Below are positions 59,001-64,000 of a stretch of DNA of 64,000 nt, piece after piece; within the stretch, counting starts at the first letter, position 1; every line of letters begins with the position of its first letter. The notes under the pieces were generated by a model. That model was given only the letters and a program-made list of their open reading frames with translations, did no database searches and was not told where the DNA came from. Position numbers and translations under genes: made by a program. The stretch comes from Bacillota bacterium (GTDB lineage: Bacteria; Bacillota_I; Bacilli_A; RF39; UBA660), in the NCBI GenBank assembly GCA_023460995.1, contig JAEWOE010000006.1, positions 248,001-312,000 on the forward strand. The letters are read 5' to 3'.

Positions 59001-60704
59001 GAAAAAATAGTGAAAGCTAGTGTTAATGAAATACTAGTAAAGTCAATTCGTACTAAGTTAACTCTAAATGCAAATGAAGCAAAAGAGATAGTGTTTACTT
59101 TAGGATGCAGTAAAAATTCTGATGATATTAAAAAATTATTAGATAGGTATAATAATTTAAAATCATCTAAAAAAGAATTAGAAATTGTTAAAGATAAATG
59201 GAAGAAAAATTTATCTATTATAAATATAGAAACTCCTGATAAATCACTAGATTATATGTTGAATGGTTGGTATTTATATCAAGCTATGTCTTCAAGAATA
59301 ATGGCTAAAGCTGGCTTTTATCAAGTAAGTGGTGCTTTTGGATATAGAGATCAATTACAAGATGCAACTAATGTTGTTTATATCAATCCAGAACTTACTA
59401 AAGAGCAGATAATAAGAAATGCCAAACACCAATTTGAAACTGGTGATGTTCTTCATTGGTGGCATGAAAAAAATAAGTTTGGTTTAAGAAGTAGATATAA
59501 AGATGATCATTTATGGTTAGTATACGCAACTACAGAATATCTTAAAGCGACAAATGATTATAGTATTTTAGATGTAAAAATACCTTTTGTAACAGGAGAA
59601 AGTTTAAAAGAAACTGATAAAGAAAAAGGAATAATATTTAGTTATTCTAATGAAGAGAAAACACTATATGACCACTGTCTTTTATCTCTAAACTTGTCAA
59701 TAAACTCGTTAGGAAAACATGGAATTCCACTTATGGGTGGAGGAGACTGGAACGATGGAATGAACAAGGTTGGTATAAAAGGAAAAGGAGAGAGTGTATG
59801 GTTAGGTTTCTTCTTATATGACATAATAAATGAGTTTACGAAAGTTATAAAATTATCTAACAAAAAAATAGCAATGAGGAAGTATGAATTATTTAATAAG
59901 CTATTAAAAGAATCATTAAATAAAAATACATGGGATGGAAAATATTATATAAGAGCTTTTTTCGATAATGGTAATAAACTTGGTTCTTCAGCAAATGAAG
60001 AATGTAAAATAGATTTAATATCACAAAGTTTTTCTATTTTAAGTGAAGTCGCAGAGAAAAGTAAAATAGATTCTATAATTTCATCTGTTGAAAATAACTT
60101 GGTAGATAATGACAATAAAATAATTAAACTATTAACACCAGCATTTTCAAAATCGAAAGATGATCCTGGATATATAATGAATTATCCAAAAGGTATAAGA
60201 GAAAATGGTGGTCAATATACTCATGCTACTGCTTGGTATATCATGTCTTTAATAAAAACAGGGTATAAAGATAGAGCATATGATTACTACCAAATGATTA
60301 ATCCAATCAATAGAACTATTGATAAGCGGGATGTTAATAAGTATTGCACTGAACCATATGTTATTGCTGCCGATATTTATTCAGCAACTAATTATCAAGG
60401 CCGCGGTGGATGGACTTGGTATACAGGTAGCGCAGGATGGTTCTATCGTGTAGGTATGAGAGATTTATTAGGATTTACCAAAGAAGGAACAAAACTATAT
60501 ATTAAGCCTAACATACCTAACGATTGGAAAGAATACAAAATCACTTATAGATACATTGATACAGTATATTTTATAGAAATAGAAATTTGTAAAGAAGATT
60601 CTATAATAATTGATAATAAAAAAATAGAAGAAAAATATATTGAACTTATTAATGATAAAGTTGATCATTATGTTAAAGTAAAAATCAATAATGAAGATAA
60701 GTAA
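53034..60704 (+). CDS. cyclic beta-1,2-glucan synthase-like giant enzyme (GT84-GH94)
   Basis: The protein has 2556 residues from ATG 53034, with GGAAGAGG upstream (ATG 53016 overlaps it). Order: an N-terminal helical part; two membrane helices (about 315-360); a GT84-type glucosyltransferase with TLDTDTQLV (near 528), GEGSFVGKGIY, LSHDLIEG and QHRWARGDTQIIEWL (near 676); more helices (715-900); a glucoamylase-like part (PF10091 type) with SWSGTSFEYYMP and SHHQGMILASL; then GH94 beta-sandwich segments and the helical barrel with HFxxxxVLHWWHE-like FETGDVLHWWHE and catalytic GGGDWNDGMN (near 2236). NdvB/Cgs enzymes make and trim cyclic beta-1,2-glucans. The assembly is full length and uninterrupted. 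Confidence 0.85.
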   Translation: MNKKIKRLFNNFKEITSYYEYLVEKTKKFEYVSAIDEWVIDNYFLVVEHKNSIMPIRKQIARKLKKSDKLYYIMKDMAVKNNYNLSFEQLVQDLNIYQKEHEEFFMHEDIEMILSLLTIIYMDRLSEICKGEYRKFQDRDKVTKIIEKNRESIFEISNFFDAGLNIDRDTNYIFEINSQLSSFGVKANEVFKKLNSILETKNINIKEVINEEYQNRIETSILVSNIFNDLKEFSEFSQDDINKNISKCEKNLFQDEIYSKMTKETKILYRGRIFALAKKYKLDEVTYTDELLKKAKREGKHIGEYLFDKDKNRLKSYLYIASIFILTILLTIILSNFFISNKVIGFIILFIPVRQLIIQLLNQFLLKFCETKPLPKMDFSKGIPANEATMVVIPTIINDTKKIKKMFDKLETYFLVNKTNNLYFTLLGDIKASDKEVMLIDKEISKYGAKYASDLNTKYKKEIFHFIYRKRIYNEKENCYLGYERKRGALLQFNRLLLNKLSDEEQKKYFNVHTFKDFDIKIKYVITLDTDTQLVLNTALNLVGAMAHPLNKPVFNASETRVIDGYGILQPKINVDIEATSKSLYSQIFAGIGGFDTYNSVVPNIGQDLFGEGSFVGKGIYNLEVFDKILYNKFPDNLILSHDLIEGNYMRCGFISDIELIDDFPSKFLIDVTRQHRWARGDTQIIEWLFPKVRNKQNEKVKNPISFLGKWKIFDNIARMFLYLAFLLIQIFALIDGLVNPVWWMLFVIIEISLPIIFFLRTKLYAEKRTFKIIYYKNLMFGGKSVISRSFIVLTTIPYYAKMYMDAFFKSMYRLLISKKNLLNWITAEEAEKTVKSDLFSYVKTLSLNIILGLLFLTYAFIFNFNYLIVIVALIYISAPFILYYVSKDIIHNKIDLDEQQLIDIKEVARRTWKFFEDNLTQENNYLIPDNYQENREQKLDNRTSPTNIGFSIVSIISAYKLGFIDKVNAISLLEKIITTVKSLEKWNGHLYNWYNIKTKQKIYPHFVSTVDSGNFVAALIVLKEFLNEKLEFDLAKDVSKLITNTNFKYLYIDKDVFSIGYDTSDAKLSIFNYNNFASESRLTSYIAISKGDVPNKHWFCLDKSLTTYNKSKGLISWSGTSFEYYMPLIFMKNYSNTLLDESYKFAFICQKGFAESVSKKIPWGTSESAYAELDNSLNYKYKTFSTPYLKAKEDKENRIVLSPYSSIMAMELFPTEVYENMSEFMKLEMLSDYGFYESYDYDNRNIVKAYFSHHQGMILASLTNYLEKNLIKNYFHNDVSIKTFEILMKEKVQIKTSINLKLAKYKKYDYNKEVIENDIRSFDNISDMPEISVLSNKKYCLLMNDRGSSFSRYRNLQLNRYRKITEQDYGMFIYIKNVDTGKVWSNTYAPINIKPDKYDVTFAADRIKYTREDDEVTTKTEIIVTKDHHAEIRKVTFTNNSDEDITLELTTYTEPILSENVDDVSHRVFNNMFLSSEYDAETNSLITLRKDKEGNNVNSYMINRLVIENPLEEYQFETERDKFIGRNRNTNNPEAINRNLYNVAGTNLEPIMSLRNKVLVEANTSSTVYFINGFGRSKEQLMEIVNSYSSKKAIRKAFDVATLMSVTNTRKLNIKGHDMRLFNIMLNYLYQTTNISINEERKQLLTENALTQSGLWKFGVSGDRPIILINIHDILDLTFVKEILKAFEYYKSISIFVDIIIINSENEEYANIIKKEIDDELFRIYTLNDFKRTPGSVTVIPSENISAEEMSLLRIVPRLLFDTNNHSSLKESIDSLQKINRFNDYKIAKTETSKPEKIDEKEFDFFNSYGGFINNGSEYKIVNRDTPKPWINVIANKEFGTIVTNNGCGFTYCYNSNEYKITSWTNDTVLNDKSEGIRINDELFDPTTCIHGFGYSVLKSSSEVLDKQLTEFVANDDNIKIYILKLTNKTKKDQELNIDFWINPIFGDFEEKTSRHILAENIENENYIRMRNVYSINYSDVTVFMSSSEKIVKASVNEILVKSIRTKLTLNANEAKEIVFTLGCSKNSDDIKKLLDRYNNLKSSKKELEIVKDKWKKNLSIINIETPDKSLDYMLNGWYLYQAMSSRIMAKAGFYQVSGAFGYRDQLQDATNVVYINPELTKEQIIRNAKHQFETGDVLHWWHEKNKFGLRSRYKDDHLWLVYATTEYLKATNDYSILDVKIPFVTGESLKETDKEKGIIFSYSNEEKTLYDHCLLSLNLSINSLGKHGIPLMGGGDWNDGMNKVGIKGKGESVWLGFFLYDIINEFTKVIKLSNKKIAMRKYELFNKLLKESLNKNTWDGKYYIRAFFDNGNKLGSSANEECKIDLISQSFSILSEVAEKSKIDSIISSVENNLVDNDNKIIKLLTPAFSKSKDDPGYIMNYPKGIRENGGQYTHATAWYIMSLIKTGYKDRAYDYYQMINPINRTIDKRDVNKYCTEPYVIAADIYSATNYQGRGGWTWYTGSAGWFYRVGMRDLLGFTKEGTKLYIKPNIPNDWKEYKITYRYIDTVYFIEIEICKEDSIIIDNKKIEEKYIELINDKVDHYVKVKINNEDK

Positions 60705-60715
60705 TTTTAATTTTG

Positions 60716-60746
60716 AAAAAACTGTTGTATTGCAACAGTTTTTTTA
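60716..60746 (+). terminator. rho-independent terminator
   Basis: ACTGTTG pairs with CAACAGT, flanked by A-run and T-run. Confidence 0.85.
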
Positions 60747-60927
60747 GTACATAATTTTGTAATATAAATATATTATTAAGTATAGCAATTAATAATATAT
60801 TAAACATAATTTTTAAAATATGAGAATTGCTTATTAAATTATTTGTCATAATAAAACTATTATGCTAAAATATTATTAGATATATAAGATATTAAGTTTA
60901 TTGCATATATCTAAAAAGGAGGATGCT

Positions 60928-61311
60928 ATGGAATTTTTCAAATGTAATGTATGTGGAAATGTTATTGAATTAATTGTAAAAGGTGGAGGAACACTAGTTT
61001 GCTGTAACCAATCAATGGAACTATTAGTGCCAAAAGAAACTGAAGTAGGAAATGAAAAACATTTACCAGTAGCAATAATAGAAGGAACAAAACTAACTGT
61101 TAAAGTAGGTAGTGTTGAACATCCAATGGAAGAGGCACATCATATAGAATTTATTGTTATAAAATATAATAACCATGTAGAAAGAAAAAATTTAAAGTAT
61201 ACTGATGATAAACCAGAAGCAATATTTACAATTGATGAGTCTTTTGACGAAATAGAAATATATGAATATTGTAATTTACATGGTTTATGGAAAACTATAT
61301 TTAAAAAATAA
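60928..61311 (+). CDS. desulfoferrodoxin (superoxide reductase)
   Basis: The protein has 127 residues from ATG 60928, with AAGGAGG upstream. Residues 1-36 are the desulforedoxin FeS4 domain (C6, C9, C25, C26). Residues 37-127 are the superoxide reductase domain with iron ligands in EKHLPVA (H45), VEHPMEEAHHIEFI and EYCNLHGLW (Cys and His). It reduces superoxide to peroxide without making oxygen, as anaerobes prefer. It stands alone between two terminators. Confidence 0.95.
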   Translation: MEFFKCNVCGNVIELIVKGGGTLVCCNQSMELLVPKETEVGNEKHLPVAIIEGTKLTVKVGSVEHPMEEAHHIEFIVIKYNNHVERKNLKYTDDKPEAIFTIDESFDEIEIYEYCNLHGLWKTIFKK

Positions 61312-61329
61312 TATACATGTATATACAAA

Positions 61330-61355
61330 AAAAATAAGCACACGCTTATTTTTTT
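61330..61355. terminator. bidirectional terminator
   Basis: AATAAGC pairs with GCTTATT around ACAC, with A- and T-runs on the two sides. It serves the convergent desulfoferrodoxin and DUF5661 genes. Confidence 0.8.
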
Positions 61356-61629
61356 ATTTGTAATTAGTATCAGTTAATCTCTCTTTTAAGAACTGTTCAA
61401 AAACACTAATACCATATTCCTTATTATAATAATTTGGAAATTCGTTTAAATGTGCTATAGCTATTTTAGCTGTTAATATAGGATCATTAGTAGTTATATT
61501 AGTTAATTGCTTAATTATACCATGCTCAAGTTCAATATTCATTCCTCGCAGTAAATCATTAATATTGTATTTATCAAAATTAATACATAATGTATTTGCT
61601 ACACTAGCAGCATCTTCTAGTTTAAACAT
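61354..61629 (-). CDS. DUF5661 family protein
   Basis: The protein has 91 residues. The pattern LEDAASVANTLCINFDKYNI, MNIELEHGIIKQLTNITTND and PILTAKIAIAHLNEFPNYYN is that of DUF5661, a small helical domain of unknown function seen widely in Bacillota and in phages. A GGTGAT on the minus strand precedes the ATG, with TATAAT close upstream. A divergent TATAAT serves the broken small gene that follows. Confidence 0.85.
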   Translation of the reverse strand: MFKLEDAASVANTLCINFDKYNINDLLRGMNIELEHGIIKQLTNITTNDPILTAKIAIAHLNEFPNYYNKEYGISVFEQFLKERLTDTNYK

Positions 61630-61666
61630 CTAATCACCATTATATTATATGATATAATGGTGATAG

Positions 61667-61861
61667 GTGACTGTTATAGAATAATCTAATCAAATAATTA
61701 ATTTTATATTAATATTATTTATTCTTTCATATTTTGAAGTACTAGGACTAATATTAATAAATAAAGAATTTGATTTAATATCTATAGGTTTAATATATTT
61801 AATTATGTTTATTATAATCATCTATCTTTATAGTCAATTAAAATGTGTGGATCATAAATAA
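61667..61861 (+). pseudogene. small two-helix membrane protein with in-frame TAA at codon 6
   Basis: TGATATAAT (61650-61658) and GGTGATAG lead to GTG 61667: VTVIE, then TAA (61682-61684), then an open frame SNQIINFILILFILSYFEVL, LILINKEFDLISIGLIYLIM and a C-terminal YLYSQLKCVDHK ending at 61861. The two hydrophobic helices are clearly coding-like. No other ATG, GTG or TTG stands before the first helix. It is probably a recently inactivated gene, unless a rare start such as ATT 61697 is used. Confidence 0.5.
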
Positions 61862-61945
61862 TCTGTACATATATCATTGTTTATATTAATTTGCTTGACA
61901 AAAAAATATAAAAATAATAATATAAGTAAACAATGGGGGACAATC

Positions 61946-63868
61946 ATGATGAATGAAGGTTTTAATGATATTTTTTTTAGTTATTTAATTAATTTGTATA
62001 CTGATTATAATGATTTAGATGCAATTAATGAAATAAGAAGTTTAAAGTTAAATTATCCTAATTTCCCTTTTGAAAGGTATACAAAAGGTATTTTTACAGA
62101 TGAACATATTTCATACTACAGCATGGATTTTTTGCTTGCAACTTCAAAGTTTAAAGACGCAGAATTATATAGTTATGGAATGAAAGGAGAAAAACAAAGA
62201 GAGAAAGTTGTACTTTTACTAACACTTGAAAATGTCAAACACTTAAGTAGTGAATTTGCCATGGTTGAAAAAATAAGTATAAGTGATTTAAAAAAAATAA
62301 ATACTCTTTTAAAAGAAGCGGACATTTCAGATTTTTTAAATTTATTAGTTACTAATATTGACGGATTAACCATAATACATAATATTTTAAATAAAGAACA
62401 TGAGTACTATAATATAATATTTTTAGTAAATCATTTTGAATTAAGCGGTAGATATAATAACTTACTTAATTATGTTTGTGATAAGGAATTTTATAACTTT
62501 ATAAGTTTAATAGATGAAAATTATTTAAACACTAATATGAGTGTTGAAATCTTTATTCAAAAATATAAAGACTATATTCAAATTCCAAAGAAATTTAAAT
62601 TAGAAGAACTAGATGATAAGATTATTCAAAAATTAAACTCAGCAATTTTTGCTAGTTCTATTATTCCGTTTGATATTGAAACAATTAATGATATAGATAA
62701 TTTTTATGAACAGAGACATAAAAAAGTAAATGAAGTAATTGAAAATGGTGATATAGATTGTATAGTTGATACTATTTCTAATGTGTACTATAACTGTAAT
62801 TACAAAGATTTAGAAATGTATATAAATGATGCTTTAATTACTTTTAAAAAAATTAATTATAATTTTAGTGATCTAGAAAAGTATTTTAAAATATTAAATA
62901 TTAAAACAAAAAAAGATGCTTTAGAATTAATTAATAATATTAAGTATGAGAGTAATTTAATACTAAGTATTAATGATATCCAAAAACAAGTAACATCTAG
63001 TGATTTAATAAGCAAATTAAATTCGTTTAGTATAAAAAATAGTATTGAATATGTCTATATGAAAGGTGAGCCATTTTTATCATTACTACATAAATTAAAA
63101 GGTTATGGTAGCTATGAAATGGCTACTAAATTATATGATGATATTAGTCTATGGTTAGCAAATCCTGATTCAAAAGAATATATTTCTACAAGTTTATGTA
63201 ATGAGACATATTTTGGTTTAGTTGATGGAAATGGCTATGTCCTAGGTTTTAATAAAATACCATATGGTTCTATATTGGGGATGGGAACTGAAGATATATA
63301 TATGTCTAGAAAAATAGCTAAAAATAATCTTAATAATAGTAAAAACAGATTTTTGTTAGCAGAAGACCTAATAGAAAATTCTAAAAAACTTTATAATGAA
63401 GTTTCCATAAAAAGAGTTGTAGATGGTACCCCTATAACACCTGATTTTATTTTTACACAGGATAACTTTAGTTCAAAAGAAAAGGAAGTTGCAAGTTTCT
63501 TTAAAGTACCTATATATATTCTAGATTCTCAAATATATGCAAGCTTAATGATAAATAAGCAGCAACAATACTTAAGCAATAACGATTTTGCTAGATATAT
63601 TCTTTCATTAAAGAAGATGTATTTCAGTTTCTCTAATAATTATAATATTTTATATAAATATTTTAATTTACATAGTCTAGAAAAAAATTTAGAAGAAATA
63701 GTAGAAGTTGCTTTAAATAATTCTAAAATGGATATGGCAAAATTATATGAACTACTTTTAATGATTAAAGAGTATCAATCTCTCATAGATGCTAAAAGTT
63801 ATTTGGAAGAAAGTTATGAGACTTTAGATACATCTGAATTAGAATATAAAGTTAAGAAAAGGATATGA
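61946..63868 (+). CDS. large hypothetical protein
   Basis: The protein has 640 residues from ATG 61946 (GGGGGA upstream); an open frame back to 61877 is not used. It is soluble and mainly helical with many Asn, Lys and Leu, and has no signal or obvious repeats in the first 400 residues. A more structured part near 400-470 (LWLANPDSKEYISTSLCNET, YFGLVDGNGYVLGFNKIPYG, SILGMGTEDIYMSRKIAKNN) could be an ADP-ribosyltransferase-like or NTF2-like unit, but I cannot support either. Followed by a hairpin at 63855-63883. Confidence 0.55.
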   Translation: MMNEGFNDIFFSYLINLYTDYNDLDAINEIRSLKLNYPNFPFERYTKGIFTDEHISYYSMDFLLATSKFKDAELYSYGMKGEKQREKVVLLLTLENVKHLSSEFAMVEKISISDLKKINTLLKEADISDFLNLLVTNIDGLTIIHNILNKEHEYYNIIFLVNHFELSGRYNNLLNYVCDKEFYNFISLIDENYLNTNMSVEIFIQKYKDYIQIPKKFKLEELDDKIIQKLNSAIFASSIIPFDIETINDIDNFYEQRHKKVNEVIENGDIDCIVDTISNVYYNCNYKDLEMYINDALITFKKINYNFSDLEKYFKILNIKTKKDALELINNIKYESNLILSINDIQKQVTSSDLISKLNSFSIKNSIEYVYMKGEPFLSLLHKLKGYGSYEMATKLYDDISLWLANPDSKEYISTSLCNETYFGLVDGNGYVLGFNKIPYGSILGMGTEDIYMSRKIAKNNLNNSKNRFLLAEDLIENSKKLYNEVSIKRVVDGTPITPDFIFTQDNFSSKEKEVASFFKVPIYILDSQIYASLMINKQQQYLSNNDFARYILSLKKMYFSFSNNYNILYKYFNLHSLEKNLEEIVEVALNNSKMDMAKLYELLLMIKEYQSLIDAKSYLEESYETLDTSELEYKVKKRI

Positions 63869-63903
63869 TAAAATATCTTTTTCTAATTTTATTCGAAAAT
63901 GTA

Positions 63904-63933
63904 TTGACAATATAAAAATGTAGATGTTATAAT
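63904..63933 (+). promoter_or_regulatory. promoter of tRNA-Ala
   Basis: TTGACA 63904-63909, 18-nt spacer, TGT-TATAAT with the hexamer at 63928-63933. Confidence 0.85.
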
Positions 63934-63953
63934 ACAAGAGCATTACTTGATTT

Positions 63954-64000
63954 GGGGAATTAGCTCAGCTGGCTAGAGCACCTGCCTTGCACGCAGGGGG
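63954..64000 (+). tRNA. tRNA-Ala (TGC), truncated by the window edge
   Basis: Acceptor 5' strand GGGGAAT, D-arm TAGCTCAGCTGGCTAGAGCA and anticodon loop CTTGCAC are present; the T-arm lies beyond 64000. Confidence 0.92.

Overview
The window is very AT-rich, densely coded DNA that uses the standard genetic code, strong AGGAGG or AGGTGA ribosome sites and TTGACA/TATAAT promoters. It looks like an anaerobic low-GC Bacillota, probably an uncultured gut member of the Bacilli/Erysipelotrichia side. Supporting genes are a SecA with a SEC-C tail, a long HPF, a DUF368 (PopT) flippase, an Agr quorum-sensing locus, a desulfoferrodoxin and a short alpha/beta-type small acid-soluble spore protein, which suggests spore formation. 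Taxonomy is inference; there is no rRNA gene here.

Layout. 1-10.9 kb: a LysR regulator, a Nudix-PHP fusion, two convergent pilin-like genes, a PMCA-type Ca2+ ATPase, PopT and an SGNH hydrolase. 10.9-13.8 kb: an agr locus in which agrA-agrC converge on agrB-agrD across a perfect 32-bp palindrome; the 38-aa AgrD had no previous call and predicts a serine-lactone pheromone. 14-28.9 kb: csp, hpf, secA, a thioredoxin-like protein, a second Ca2+ ATPase, a patatin, trpS behind a tiny Trp-containing leader ORF, a UvrD-like helicase and a NifU-type protein. 29.3-30.7 kb: twelve tRNA genes in two transcription units.

30.67-43.25 kb is an integrated element in the 3' end of tRNA-Pro. It is bounded by a 17-bp direct repeat, has a 25-bp repeat near each end, and carries only the wreck of a tyrosine integrase. 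Its cargo includes a PD-(D/E)XK-like protein, a DUF3800 gene with a nonsense codon, an HTH protein preceded by a perfect LexA-type box, a candidate small antisense-strand RNA, DUF2188/DUF3892 proteins, ssb, an AbiJ/HEPN-like protein, and an ABC exporter with a membrane partner. Part of it resembles a defence cargo; several genes are decaying.

43.4-64 kb returns to chromosome: unknown proteins, a DUF1801 protein, MsrAB, a paralogue of the element's membrane protein followed by an Imm5-like gene, an NT5C-like phosphatase, a prepilin-type protein fused to a TIM-barrel-like domain, a spore protein, flavodoxin, Cu/Zn SOD, a 2556-residue cyclic beta-1,2-glucan synthase-like enzyme, desulfoferrodoxin, a DUF5661 protein and the start of a tRNA-Ala. 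MsrAB, SOD and desulfoferrodoxin together point to an oxygen-sensitive organism with strong oxidative defence.

A recurring feature is a compact start module in which an extended -10 element sits exactly 16 nt before the start codon with AGGTG in between. Six genes share the exact spacing. Their mRNAs should begin almost on the Shine-Dalgarno sequence.
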